A stretch of 64,000 bases of DNA, taken from NCBI GenBank assembly GCA_001599355.1, contig BCGQ01000007.1, positions 252,620-316,619 on the forward strand, in the 5' to 3' direction. Position numbers and translations under genes: made by a program. Below the pieces are notes generated by a model, which did not search any database, had not been told where the DNA came from, and saw only the letters and a list, made by a program, of their open reading frames with translations. This document shows, one piece after another, positions 17,399 to 26,959 of the stretch. Position 1 is the first letter of the stretch, and every line of letters begins with the position of its first letter. Source of the stretch: Nakazawaea peltata (Eukaryota; Ascomycota; Pichiomycetes; Alaninales; Pachysolenaceae).

Positions 17399-18310
17399 CT
17401 AAATACTCACTTCCATCTTCCTTCCTCGACTAACTGTTTCACTAGCACTATTTATATACAAGTAATTATAATTTTTAGACATTTGCAAGAACAAGTTTTT
17501 GTAGTTCATCAACTTCTCTCCTTGATCAAGTAAGATCTTTTCATTTTCATTTCTCAACTCTTGTTTTGTGAGATCCAGTTGATAAGTGGATCTCCGGAGT
17601 TCTTCGTTTGCAATCTTCTCTTCTTCTAATTCCAGTTTGAGCATCTCAAGTCGAGCCTTTAATTTCTCATTCTCATCAGAAACGGGTTGTTGTAAGTTTG
17701 GATGATGGAGAAGCTGAATGGACGTTCCCCTTGATATTCCACTGTCATTAGATGAGAAAACGGAAGACAAAGCCTCTGACGATGAAGAATCCACAGAGTG
17801 ATGATAACGGTTGTTGTGTCTGTGAGAATCGTGTTGTTCTTGTTCTTGTTGCTGGATTTGTCTTCTTTGTTGTTCGATTATCAGATCCATATCCCTCATT
17901 TTCAATTGCATTTGTTCCATTTGCACGTTTCGTTCAGCCATCAAACCTCTCAAATAATCCAACTCCAGATCTTTCTCCCTCACTTGATAAGTCAAGTCGT
18001 GTACCTCAGACTGAAGAGAGTGGATTTGATCGTACAGTTTAGAAGTCACGTCTCCTAAATCAAGTAACTGCTGTTCTAAAATCAGATTGCGTTGTATTTC
18101 ACCTTCAAGAGACGAGTCCACCAATAATTTGGTCATATTCATCGAAGGATCATGGTCCTCCACCATTTCCATTTCCGGCGTATTCTCATCGCTGTAGATC
18201 TCCATACTGGTCAAGAAAGTGGGAGACAGGATACTCTTTGGAGTTCTCATGGCCTTGACGCTAGTCAAGAACGACTTATGTTTGGGTTTGTTGTTTCCTA
18301 AAAACTTCAT
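17399..18310 (-). CDS. Unrecognised coiled-coil protein
   Basis: I do not recognise this 303-residue protein. Its N-terminus is basic and proline/serine-containing (KAMRTPKSILSPTFL, about residues 19-34), with possible SP/TP phosphorylation sites. Residues about 70-165 are a heptad-rich coiled coil ending in a Gln-rich run (QQRRQIQQQEQEQ). A His/Ser linker (about 165-205) follows, then a second coiled coil (about 210-270). This resembles structural proteins of spindle poles, septins or the cortex, but no family can be named. The promoter has TATATATA at 18362-18369 and an MluI-box (ACGCGT) at 18418-18423, which hints at G1/S expression. It is convergent with the transporter gene, 4 bp between stops. 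Confidence 0.75.
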   Translation of the reverse strand: MKFLGNNKPKHKSFLTSVKAMRTPKSILSPTFLTSMEIYSDENTPEMEMVEDHDPSMNMTKLLVDSSLEGEIQRNLILEQQLLDLGDVTSKLYDQIHSLQSEVHDLTYQVREKDLELDYLRGLMAERNVQMEQMQLKMRDMDLIIEQQRRQIQQQEQEQHDSHRHNNRYHHSVDSSSSEALSSVFSSNDSGISRGTSIQLLHHPNLQQPVSDENEKLKARLEMLKLELEEEKIANEELRRSTYQLDLTKQELRNENEKILLDQGEKLMNYKNLFLQMSKNYNYLYINSASETVSRGRKMEVSI

Positions 18311-18998
18311 CTTCGTCTGAACTGGCCATTCAATTGATATTACAGAAAGCTCATCGCCTTCTATATATAGGCGGGATAGAAAGTAAAATTAAGCTTCGCG
18401 TCTGCGTCACCCCCTTTACGCGTGAGCAGGAAATATATGCATGAAATTATGCAGGAGACTGATCAGAACGAAAATAACAGTGGAGTTGGGGTGGTGTTTT
18501 ATGCAAGGGAACGGATGGAGGTGAGGAGAAGGAAAGTGGAATAATAGAGAAGGGATGTGTTGCAGAGGGGATAGGACGCGGGTAGGTAGTGAGAGGGGAG
18601 ATCTCCCGATCAGGGGATAATAATATGAGTGTAACTAAGGTGCATTTTATGAAATTTTTGAGTATGAAATATTAGTGGGGAGGAGTGGTGAGCAGTTTGG
18701 GGGTGAGAGCTTATCAGGAGTGGCGTGTTCTGAGGTGTTGTAGTAACGTGCAGTGGGTCACAGTGAGCTCCAACCTTGGATAGTGATACATTACTTCATA
18801 AATAATCTTCTCTTGTACCTAGAAAAATAGTCGTGTATCAAAAACAAATTAAACCCCACTGTACCGCGCGCTACTTTAGGAAGAGAGATGAGATCTCCCG
18901 ACACTGAGTGTCACTGTGTGTCACTGTCAGTATTACGACCAAACTTTAATTTAAATCAGTGACTGATATCCCTCTCTCGAAATATCAATTGAATTTCA
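18311..18998. promoter_or_regulatory. Divergent promoter region, coiled-coil gene / PPM1
   Basis: These 688 bp separate two divergent start codons. On the left are a TATA box (18362-18369) and the MCB-like ACGCGT (18418-18423). The middle is purine-rich. At 18900-18930 there is a cluster of GTGTCACTG units, including GACACTGAGTGTC (5-bp arms), and a related cluster lies just after PPM1. Confidence 0.45.
18418..18423. promoter_or_regulatory. MCB-like element (ACGCGT)
   Basis: A perfect ACGCGT lies 108 bp upstream of the coiled-coil gene start. In S. cerevisiae this hexamer binds the Mbp1/Swi6 factor MBF and drives G1/S transcription. A single hexamer can occur by chance, so its use here is only a suggestion. 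Confidence 0.35.
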
Positions 18999-20078
18999 AT
19001 GGAATCAAGAAGAGATAAGCTGATCAAAGGGACCGATCTTGATGCTCTTTCGTGTCGTTTCTATGCTCGGAGATACCTCCCAGATGATTTATTAGTCGAA
19101 CCGATGTGTGAGGGAATCAAACGTTTCTTACCATTGTCCTCTCCTATCAATATGTCTATTCAGAGGAACTTGAGGAGTTCATTCTCTCGACCAAAGACTC
19201 CAATAATCAACAGAGGAACTTATATAAGAACTGTGAGCATTGATATGGTGATCCAAGACTTCATTCGATCCGTTACAGGTCCAAAACAGATCATTTCAAT
19301 AGGTGCCGGAAGTGACACTCGATTTTTGAATTTATTAGCGGCCAATGACTCTGCCTCAGGAGTGGACAATGAGTTGGTAGTTCATGAATTTGATTTCAAG
19401 GAGTCTGTTATGGTGAAGAAATTGCTGATAGAACATATCCCGCTGCTAAGAAAAGCTGTTTTCAACGACGACACTGCTCCAGGCAATGCTCCTCAATCAT
19501 ATGAAGAATTCAGTCAATTGGATCCAGAATTACATACCCCTCGGTACCATTTAGCACCTTTGGATTTGAGAGAATTGAACCCTGATACCAGGACAAATGC
19601 ATTCCGTCATCTTGACGTTTCTCTTCCCACCCTTATCCTCTCGGAATGTGTTCTTTGTTACATGTCAATTGAAGAGTCACTGAGTGTCATGAAATATTTC
19701 TGTCACCTTCTAAGTAAGGGAATGTTTGTAATTTATGAGCCAATAGGAGGCAATGACAACTTCGGACCTGTTATGGAACAGAATCTAGGTGCAAGAGGTA
19801 TTCAAATCCCTAATTTGAGCGAATTCAAAAGCATTGACGATGTCTTAGTACGAATGAAAAACGTCATGGGAGTCGAGTCATGTCATTTTTATGTTGCTGA
19901 CTTGGATTTCATTCTTACTCATTGGGTGCCTTCATCAGAGCTTATGAGGATTTCGAGATTGGAGTTTTTGGATGAACTCGAGGAGTTGAAGTTAATCAAT
20001 AGACATTATTGTATGACGGTGCTGACATGGGGGGAACTTGGAGTTGAGATGAGTCATGATTTTCAAATTAAAGTTTGA
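18999..20078 (+). CDS. PPM1: PP2A leucine carboxyl methyltransferase PPM1 (LCMT1)
   Basis: Ppm1 uses S-adenosylmethionine to methylate the C-terminal leucine of PP2A catalytic subunits, which controls holoenzyme assembly. The 359-residue protein (S. cerevisiae about 328) has a conserved N-terminal substrate region (DALSCRFYARRYL, about residues 13-25). The SAM-binding motif is IISIGAGSDTRFLNL (about 99-113), and the motif around LILSECVLCYMSIEES (about 211-226) follows. In S. cerevisiae PPM1 (YDR435C) sits between GPI17 and PPZ2; both families occur in this window. The stop codon lies within a perfect 9-bp inverted repeat (20076-20105). Confidence 0.93.
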   Translation: MESRRDKLIKGTDLDALSCRFYARRYLPDDLLVEPMCEGIKRFLPLSSPINMSIQRNLRSSFSRPKTPIINRGTYIRTVSIDMVIQDFIRSVTGPKQIISIGAGSDTRFLNLLAANDSASGVDNELVVHEFDFKESVMVKKLLIEHIPLLRKAVFNDDTAPGNAPQSYEEFSQLDPELHTPRYHLAPLDLRELNPDTRTNAFRHLDVSLPTLILSECVLCYMSIEESLSVMKYFCHLLSKGMFVIYEPIGGNDNFGPVMEQNLGARGIQIPNLSEFKSIDDVLVRMKNVMGVESCHFYVADLDFILTHWVPSSELMRISRLEFLDELEELKLINRHYCMTVLTWGELGVEMSHDFQIKV

Positions 20079-20105
20079 CAGTGTCACCTGGCAGTTACAC
20101 TGTCA
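20076..20105 (+). terminator. Hairpin at the PPM1 stop codon
   Basis: The arms TGACAGTGT (20076-20084) and ACACTGTCA (20097-20105) pair perfectly over 9 bp around a 12-base loop. The TGA stop of PPM1 is the first three bases of the left arm. It could affect 3'-end formation or mRNA stability; this is inference. Further GTGTCACT copies follow to 20120. Confidence 0.4.
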
Positions 20106-20223
20106 CTGTCCAGTGTCACTAACGGTTTCCACGATCAAAAAGCTTAGTTACGATTAGATTATGCATAATAAATAATAAATAAACTTTAATTTGAATAAAT
20201 AAGTTAAATAAATAAATAATATC

Positions 20224-21840
20224 TCAATCTTCAACTACACCACCTCCAAATCCAACAGGGAATACCCCCTGTGATCCTCCAGGTAAAACACCTAAAACTT
20301 TGTAAATTCTTCCCATTTGTTCAGGGTCAACTAATCTTTTATAAGACTCAATAAGTTTAGAAGGATCTTGATTCTCTGATTTCATTTTACCTACCAAGTG
20401 ATCCACCCGGTAAGCGATACCCAACTGATGTAACCAATCGCCTTGTTCAACTGGACCATAACTTACACAGTGAGCATCGGCAAAAAGTCGAGCTATATGA
20501 GCAAAGTCGACATCCAGAGACAAATCTACCAGACCTGGCTCGGTGAATGGAGAACAAATACGATGGTTTTGAATACCACGAAGTGTCTGAGATGGAATTG
20601 AGTCAGAAGGTCCATAATCGATGATAAGAGCGCCTCCTTTCTTCATTGGATCGTTATTACGACGTCCAAAAGATGATTTTGGTGTGGAAGAATTGATAAT
20701 CTTGGCTATGCTGTCAATGTATGAATGAGATTCAGGACAAATCTCAATAGAAGCACCTACTGGAAGGTCCAGGAATCGAGGAAGTGATGAAACGAGTGTC
20801 GAAGAAGGAGTTGTGTGTGGAGAAAGTACCAAATGGAATGCCTCTCCATCCGGATCTCCATTTGTATCGACTAAATATTCTCTCCAAGAGCCATCTTCAA
20901 CTTTGCAGAACTGCTGTATGGGTAACAGGTCGAAAAACTCATGAGCAATGACATAATTCAGTTCCAGGTCCTCTCCACGAATATCTTTCTCTGTCTCCAC
21001 CCACTCAACATGGTTCCCCCATTTAGAAATACTTTCATAGAGCCCGTCTTCGTCACGTTTCATTAAGAGTTGAGTCTCCAGATCACAGAGAGTCTTGAAC
21101 TGGATCTCACGAAGCTTTGGAGACTGCTCGCACATCACTATCTTCAATTCTGGAATGGCTGAGTGGTCCAAATTAGCAGCAGTTGCGGCGGAATTGCTGA
21201 GCCGTTGGAACAGACGCACCAGATCAGCCATCAAAGTGCCCCTACCGGGACCAAATTCGATAAACCTGATGTTATGAGGTCTTTTTTGAAGAAGCCAGGT
21301 CAGATAAAGCCAGATCCCAATAGTTTCTCCGAATAATGAACTGATTTCGGGGGAAGTAACGAAGTCACTTGGTGGTGAACTGGAGGTTGAATTGGCGGCT
21401 GGATCGGAGACGTTTTGAGCACCATTTGGGGTCAGATCGTTTGGAATTGAAGCTAAAATCTCTCTCTTAGTTGTGTAATACCCGAATTCCGGGTTCAATA
21501 AGCATTGTTTCATATATGAAGAGACGGGGATTGGTCCTGTGGTTTTGATGGCCTCAATGAGGATGTTCTGGAGTGAAGTTAAGGGCAAAGAACGACGTTT
21601 CCCCGTGTTTTCAGAGTTCAATTCGATCCTTGAACCTTCTTCCAGTGTTCCAGAGCCATTTTCAACTCCCTTTTCATCGTCTTTCCATACCCTTTCACTG
21701 ATACTAAACATCCGAACCCCTCTTGAAAAAATGGTTCGATGAGAAAAGACACTGTTAAAGTGGGCATTGGCACCCCTGGAGAGCCCAATTCCTCGCCATA
21801 CAGTTAGCCTACCATGACTCAATACCCTGACAGACCTCAT
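20224..21840 (-). CDS. Mitochondrial NDUFAF7/MidA-type protein arginine methyltransferase
   Basis: This is a member of the SAM-dependent MidA/NDUFAF7 family (DUF185). In complex-I organisms the protein methylates an arginine of the NDUFS2 subunit in the mitochondrial matrix during complex I assembly. The 538-residue protein has an arginine-rich N-terminus typical of a mitochondrial presequence (about residues 1-45). Family motifs follow: ISVSSYMKQ-like PVSSYMKQCLLNPEFGYYTT (about 99-118), the SAM site FIEFGPGRGTLMADLV (about 195-210), VIAHEFFDLLPIQQF (about 297-311) and the LIIDYG / TLRGIQNHR pair near 405-430. Its presence fits a yeast that retains respiratory complex I, but some complex-I-less yeasts keep diverged relatives, so this is not proof. 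Confidence 0.87.
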   Translation of the reverse strand: MRSVRVLSHGRLTVWRGIGLSRGANAHFNSVFSHRTIFSRGVRMFSISERVWKDDEKGVENGSGTLEEGSRIELNSENTGKRRSLPLTSLQNILIEAIKTTGPIPVSSYMKQCLLNPEFGYYTTKREILASIPNDLTPNGAQNVSDPAANSTSSSPPSDFVTSPEISSLFGETIGIWLYLTWLLQKRPHNIRFIEFGPGRGTLMADLVRLFQRLSNSAATAANLDHSAIPELKIVMCEQSPKLREIQFKTLCDLETQLLMKRDEDGLYESISKWGNHVEWVETEKDIRGEDLELNYVIAHEFFDLLPIQQFCKVEDGSWREYLVDTNGDPDGEAFHLVLSPHTTPSSTLVSSLPRFLDLPVGASIEICPESHSYIDSIAKIINSSTPKSSFGRRNNDPMKKGGALIIDYGPSDSIPSQTLRGIQNHRICSPFTEPGLVDLSLDVDFAHIARLFADAHCVSYGPVEQGDWLHQLGIAYRVDHLVGKMKSENQDPSKLIESYKRLVDPEQMGRIYKVLGVLPGGSQGVFPVGFGGGVVED

Positions 21841-22250
21841 TCTTGGCTCTTTCTCTCTTTAACTTGAGCCGTTGAATGGAAGAAATCAAGTTGAAAGATT
21901 TGAAATGTGGGGAAAGAGGGGTTTTTCCGGATTTGGCGGGGCACCTTGCTTAGATGGACGTGTTCGGTTTAGGCGGGGAAAATTAACTTTTCCGGTTTGA
22001 ACGGGTGTTCTTCCATAACCGAAAAGGGCAACCGCGGGCTGGACTTGCTTGCCCTGTCCTCTTATTTTTCAGTCCCAATTAGGCAATGTTTTAAATTGGG
22101 GGTGATATTTGGGTGTAATGAGAAGTAACAAGGGTTGAGGGGTGGCTAGCACCCAGTAGAATGATTTCCACGAATATATATATGATAGGAAGTGTATAGA
22201 AATTGATTTCATGCTTTAGGTTTATTCACAAAATTTATATTCAAAGTATA
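21841..22250. promoter_or_regulatory. Divergent NDUFAF7-like / AXL1 promoter region
   Basis: These 410 bp lie between divergent genes. The AXL1 side has TATATATA at 22175-22182, about 70 bp before the AXL1 ATG. The left half contains two GCGGGG-type GC tracts (near 21936 and 21973). No further gene is seen. Confidence 0.45.
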
Positions 22251-25200
22251 ATGGACTCCATTTTCACCATAAAAACCTTTAAAGACCCTGTAGCGGTGCC
22301 TATTTCTCAATCACTGCAAGATCGGAGGTTCATCCAATTATCTAACGGGATGTTGGTGTTATTGATATCTGATCCTGCAGAAGAGACAGGTGCAATAGCA
22401 TTGACTGTTGCTCTGGGTGCCAATGCTGAACCGATAGAAGTGCCTGGCTTAGCCCATTTAGTCGAACATTTAATCACTACCAGCAGTAAGAAGCTTGCTA
22501 ATGTGATAGGTCATTGTGGAGGTCGGATGAATGCAGTTACAACTGGAGAGTCGACTTCTTATTACATGGAATTTCCTACAAATTACAGCGATGAACAACA
22601 AACTGAAAAATACATCTTCAAAGAAGAACCCATTTTGAACCAAGTTCTTGAACTGTTTGCGGAACAAATCCAAAGTCCAAAGGCTTGGAGTGACAACCAT
22701 CTGATTCTAAATGAAGTAGCCCTGATTAATAGTGAACATGTCTATAACCTAGCTTCCCCCTCCAAAATCCTCTACCATGGACTCCGTCTTCTCTCCACTA
22801 AAGATCACCCCTTCCGTAATTTCCATACTGGTAATAATCACACTTTGAAAGACCAGATAAGTAATAAGAAATTGAACCTCAAACTGCTTCTCCAGAAATT
22901 CTTCAAAAGATACTACAGACCAGAGAAGATGACCCTCGTGGTCACAGGACCCCAGTCCCTCAACCATCTCCAGAAATCTGTCCTTGCTTATTTTAGTGGA
23001 AATGGAAACGGAGGAAATACCAGCAGTAATATCTTCAGTGTTCGCCATAATCACCTTAATTCTCCATTGAAAGAATCCCTATCTGATTTCAGTATTGCCA
23101 AAGATACCTGGAATTACGGTGCCAATATCTTAAGTCTGGATAATAGACCATCTCTCTTTGAAAGTAGAGCTGTTCTTTTAGTAGTAAGACCCCCAGAAAT
23201 CAAACAGTCCACAATAAGAGTCAATTTCCCCATCCATAAAGTTATCAACCATATTGACTTACTTATGTGTCGTTCCTGGTGTCACCTTTTCGGAGACGAG
23301 ACTCAAGGCTCCATCTGTCACTATCTTCGGTCTTCTAGAGGCCTCATAACCTCTCTTCTGGCTTATAAAACTGACATTTCTCAAGGGGATATTGCCTTAA
23401 CTTTGGAGATGCAACTCACTCAAATTGGAGAGAACCACGTAGACGAGATAGTCCAGTGTATCTTCAAGTACATCGACTGTGTCTTCCATAACAAACACCC
23501 CAAGAATTTCAGACATCTAGGTAAATTCTTATCGGAACTTTCCACCATTGACAAAGTCAACTATCTCTATTATGGTAGTCTGGGGTCGGAAGGGACCCCA
23601 ATGGAAGCACTGTACCAATATCTGCTCCGCTTACAAGCAGATTTGGGACAAATAGGATCCAAATGGTGTCTCCGTGGGGATCCCGATTGGGAATGTCCTC
23701 ATGGAGGAGTATCTGAATCTCAAGATCTGAAATTATGGTGGGATCACCAAGGAAGAACCTTCATAGATTTTGTGGATCTGTTTGTAAATCCTCTTAACGT
23801 GAATATGGTCATGTTGGCACCTGAAGAACTGCTACGGACCGTCTCAGAGACCGTGGATTTACAATTCAAGTACGATATTCATTATAATTTCACTTATGTA
23901 GTGACCAAAATGGCCAGAAACCACGAAAGAGGTCCCAGAAGAAGGCTAGAAACTGGTCGATGGGGTTGGAGAAACACTTCTGGTGAGACTAAAGGTTCTT
24001 CAGCTGCTCTAGATACTGCTGACCTTCATATGCCTCTCCCTAACCCCTATTTACCACCATTTGCGGCAAGAAGACCGTCAGCAGTCGATGAAATGCTCGA
24101 TAAAAGATCCGTAGAACGTAGTTCGATGTATGTGACCAAAAACCGCTCCGACAGAGTTCCTCCTCTCCTTCTCAACGTTCGGATCTCTCCATCGGTGGCT
24201 GTAGAGGTTTGGTTCAAGCGAGAAACCGACGCTTCAGCCTCTCTCTCGTCTAAATTCGCAGATAAAAGTTACGTCACTCTTAAAGTGATGTCCGAGACCC
24301 CTGCGACCCCCAATTCTTGTGTCTTTCTCGAGATATTCACCCAGATAGTAAGTAATAGGATCAAGACCGAACTTTATAGCTCAGAATCGCTCAATTTCAC
24401 CTGGGAATTGAAGCCATATTTCGGTTCTGGCGACCTTGGATCAGGAATATCCATCACCGTCTCCGGATTCACCAACAAAATCACCGATATCTTCGCCGTG
24501 ATCTTAAATAACATCCTAGGAGAGTCCATAGTAGTCACAGAACTGGAATTTGACCAAGCCAAGACCGATATCATCTCGATTATTCGTCAAATGCAATCGC
24601 AAAATGGACTTGTAGCAGGAACTTTGGCTGTAGCCTTACTTCTAGAACCCCATATAGCAGATCCTCAACGTAAACTACAACTTCTACATACAGAACTGGA
24701 TTTCCCCCAATTCCAGTACCAATTATTCGAGTTCCGTAAGAACAATAGGTATAAAATACTCTTCCAAGGTGATTTAAGAGAAGAAGATTGTCTAGAAATG
24801 ACTAAAACAATACTCAGACCGTACAATGGCTCTCATTCTCGGTCCATTGCAACTTCCAGAGCATCTTCTGTCTCTCCTTCATCTTTATCAGGTCCTTCTG
24901 GAGTCATTTTACCACCAGGAGCCAACTATTTCTTCGAAATCACCACCGATTCCATCTCTGGAGTCTCTGCTTCCACTGCCTTAGCAGCCTCAGCATCATC
25001 TCCAGGAGGAACTCTCGTCTCCTACATCCAAACAGGACTCAGAGCCAACCTTGAGACTCGTACTTTGACTAATCTTCTCGCATATCTTGCTCAAAATAGA
25101 GCTTCAGCTGTTCTTAGAGGCAGAATGCAACTAGGTTACGTAGTTGTAGCTGGACTTCGTATCCATGGGGCCACTATCGGAGTCCATGTCAGTGTAGTAA

Positions 25201-26135
25201 GTAATAACCATTCTCCAGCTTTCCTTGACGGTAAAGTTGAACAATTTTGGATCGAATTGGCCAAAGAAATAGCCCATGATATGACCGATATAGAATTTAA
25301 TCGTCTAACTCGTCGGTTCTCCAACGTTTACCAGTCCAATTCATGGAGATATGGAGGTGCCGCAGCAGGTTCAGCTTCAGCAGTTGTCAATGCCTCAGCA
25401 GAAACCCCAAGTCTCTCAGCCTCCTCCAATTTAGACCTCCATATCTCAGCCAGTGGTTGTAACTACAAAAAACACAAGATTTCATGGGACAATGTCGATC
25501 ATAGAATTGACGACAGAATTGATTTGGAACTGTTAAGACACCTCCCAAGAACAGTATTCGTCGAGTTCTTGGAGTCGCTTGTCGTTAGCTCCTCATTAAG
25601 ACGGTCTAAGGTTTCTATTTATGTGTATAAAGGGAATGGAGTGACTTCTGCGGTGGATGTTCCTACGAAATCAATGGTCGAACACAACGGAGGATATACA
25701 GTCTCTTCTGGGTCAACAACGTCAGCGTCTGCTTCTTCATCGTCTCCTACTTCTTCTTATTCAACTTTATCTTCATCTTCTAGCTCGGGATCTCTATTCC
25801 ATCCAGACTCGGCAATCTCAGAAATGCAAAAGCAGCTACTTTTCCAACAAATCTCATCTTTCCTTACAGTCAATGGCTTAAGTGTACCTGATCCACAGAT
25901 CCATCGTATTATGCAGCAAGGGAACTACGAGCCAGACGCAGTTATGGCCAAACTTCGTCGTCATCTTCTCGTCAACGGGTCTAGTATGAAAGTGGTCTCG
26001 ATGATGTTCCGGTCGAGAAACAACAGCAACTCACATCAAACTCAAGCTCCACAGGACCGAACCAAACATATTTCGGCACCTTTGACCCAGATCCACGATC
26101 CTTATGAATTTCAAAGACTACTCTTAACTAAATAA
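22251..26135 (+). CDS. AXL1: Insulinase-family (M16) metalloprotease AXL1
   Basis: Axl1 is an M16A zinc protease. In S. cerevisiae it makes the N-terminal cut of the a-factor precursor and also promotes axial bud-site choice. The 1,294-residue protein has the inverted zinc motif H69-L-V-E-H73 near the N-terminus with the downstream acidic region ILNEVALINSEH (about 158-169) expected for the third ligand. Four M16-type half-domains can be followed to about residue 1140, with alanine- and serine-rich inserts near 860-880, 1045-1065 and 1165-1200. Its length and intact HxxEH fit Axl1 better than the shorter Ste23 (about 1,030). The ATG at 22251 is used; the upstream in-frame codon at 22203 is TTG. 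Eight bp separate its stop from that of TAF11. Confidence 0.82.
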   Translation: MDSIFTIKTFKDPVAVPISQSLQDRRFIQLSNGMLVLLISDPAEETGAIALTVALGANAEPIEVPGLAHLVEHLITTSSKKLANVIGHCGGRMNAVTTGESTSYYMEFPTNYSDEQQTEKYIFKEEPILNQVLELFAEQIQSPKAWSDNHLILNEVALINSEHVYNLASPSKILYHGLRLLSTKDHPFRNFHTGNNHTLKDQISNKKLNLKLLLQKFFKRYYRPEKMTLVVTGPQSLNHLQKSVLAYFSGNGNGGNTSSNIFSVRHNHLNSPLKESLSDFSIAKDTWNYGANILSLDNRPSLFESRAVLLVVRPPEIKQSTIRVNFPIHKVINHIDLLMCRSWCHLFGDETQGSICHYLRSSRGLITSLLAYKTDISQGDIALTLEMQLTQIGENHVDEIVQCIFKYIDCVFHNKHPKNFRHLGKFLSELSTIDKVNYLYYGSLGSEGTPMEALYQYLLRLQADLGQIGSKWCLRGDPDWECPHGGVSESQDLKLWWDHQGRTFIDFVDLFVNPLNVNMVMLAPEELLRTVSETVDLQFKYDIHYNFTYVVTKMARNHERGPRRRLETGRWGWRNTSGETKGSSAALDTADLHMPLPNPYLPPFAARRPSAVDEMLDKRSVERSSMYVTKNRSDRVPPLLLNVRISPSVAVEVWFKRETDASASLSSKFADKSYVTLKVMSETPATPNSCVFLEIFTQIVSNRIKTELYSSESLNFTWELKPYFGSGDLGSGISITVSGFTNKITDIFAVILNNILGESIVVTELEFDQAKTDIISIIRQMQSQNGLVAGTLAVALLLEPHIADPQRKLQLLHTELDFPQFQYQLFEFRKNNRYKILFQGDLREEDCLEMTKTILRPYNGSHSRSIATSRASSVSPSSLSGPSGVILPPGANYFFEITTDSISGVSASTALAASASSPGGTLVSYIQTGLRANLETRTLTNLLAYLAQNRASAVLRGRMQLGYVVVAGLRIHGATIGVHVSVVSNNHSPAFLDGKVEQFWIELAKEIAHDMTDIEFNRLTRRFSNVYQSNSWRYGGAAAGSASAVVNASAETPSLSASSNLDLHISASGCNYKKHKISWDNVDHRIDDRIDLELLRHLPRTVFVEFLESLVVSSSLRRSKVSIYVYKGNGVTSAVDVPTKSMVEHNGGYTVSSGSTTSASASSSSPTSSYSTLSSSSSSGSLFHPDSAISEMQKQLLFQQISSFLTVNGLSVPDPQIHRIMQQGNYEPDAVMAKLRRHLLVNGSSMKVVSMMFRSRNNSNSHQTQAPQDRTKHISAPLTQIHDPYEFQRLLLTK

Positions 26136-26143
26136 TTACATAT

Positions 26144-26959
26144 TTAACGGAATAACATCCCATCCCCAGATCCTCCTTGTTTACGATAAGAATCATTAGG
26201 AAGAACACCCTTGTTCTCAGCAGAATACAATCTCCACAGTTCACGTATATCATCAGGGGTCAACGGAACACGGTTAAGATCTCTTGGCTCCACTATCACA
26301 TTACTTGCACCCCTCTTACGGATCTCCAGTTTCTTCCTTAAATTCAGCTCAACCAATCTCTTCTTCTCTGACTTCAACTGAACGTCTTTGGCCTTCTCGA
26401 CTAACTCACCAACAAGCATCTTCGACACACTGCTCATGATCACAATAAGGTCCTGGGGAAGTGGGTTAGGGAAAATTTGGTTCGTCAATTTCTTAATTCC
26501 TGTCTTATTAATAGTCGTCCGTCTAAAAGTATCATAACGGTCATTTTGACGGGCATCCATTCGAGACATTAAAAGCTTAGTGAGCTCAAACAGTGATGCC
26601 TCATCTATATCTTCTTCCTCTTCTCCCTCTTTTTCTTCATTCTCTTCGTCTTCCTCTTCATTTTCCATCTCTCCATCTTGATCTTTCTTCAGCCTTTTCA
26701 TCTCACCAAATCTCTTCTTCCTCAGATGCTCATCATGATATTCTTTATGTAAAAACTCCACTACTTTCCGGTCATCACGTTCAATGTTAGCTCCTGTTGG
26801 TCCAGGTACATTATTATCATCCATATATGCCAATTCTGGGTCGTCAATATCGGCGAATTCGTACCGCCTTGAGAACTTTTCAACAAGCGCCAAATCGACT
26901 CTTGAGTTGAGCTTCTTTTTATATACGTTGGCTGGTTTAAAGGTTGTTCTTTGCATCAT
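26144..26959 (-). CDS. TAF11: TFIID subunit TAF11 (TAFII28 histone fold)
   Basis: TAF11 pairs with TAF13 through a histone fold and contacts TBP within TFIID. The 271-residue protein has a charged N-terminal half with an acidic run (EEEDEENEEKEGEEEED, about residues 100-116). The TAF11 histone-fold domain follows, from about 130 to 260: FRRTTINKTGIKKLTNQIF, then LPQDLIVIMSSVSKMLVGELVEKA, and finally PLTPDDIRELWRLY with the closing GVLPN. The ATG at 26959 is first in frame, with a second ATG immediately after. TAF11 (YML015C) lies beside TRM9 and PPZ1 in S. cerevisiae, as here, with GPI17 between. Confidence 0.92.
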   Translation of the reverse strand: MMQRTTFKPANVYKKKLNSRVDLALVEKFSRRYEFADIDDPELAYMDDNNVPGPTGANIERDDRKVVEFLHKEYHDEHLRKKRFGEMKRLKKDQDGEMENEEEDEENEEKEGEEEEDIDEASLFELTKLLMSRMDARQNDRYDTFRRTTINKTGIKKLTNQIFPNPLPQDLIVIMSSVSKMLVGELVEKAKDVQLKSEKKRLVELNLRKKLEIRKRGASNVIVEPRDLNRVPLTPDDIRELWRLYSAENKGVLPNDSYRKQGGSGDGMLFR

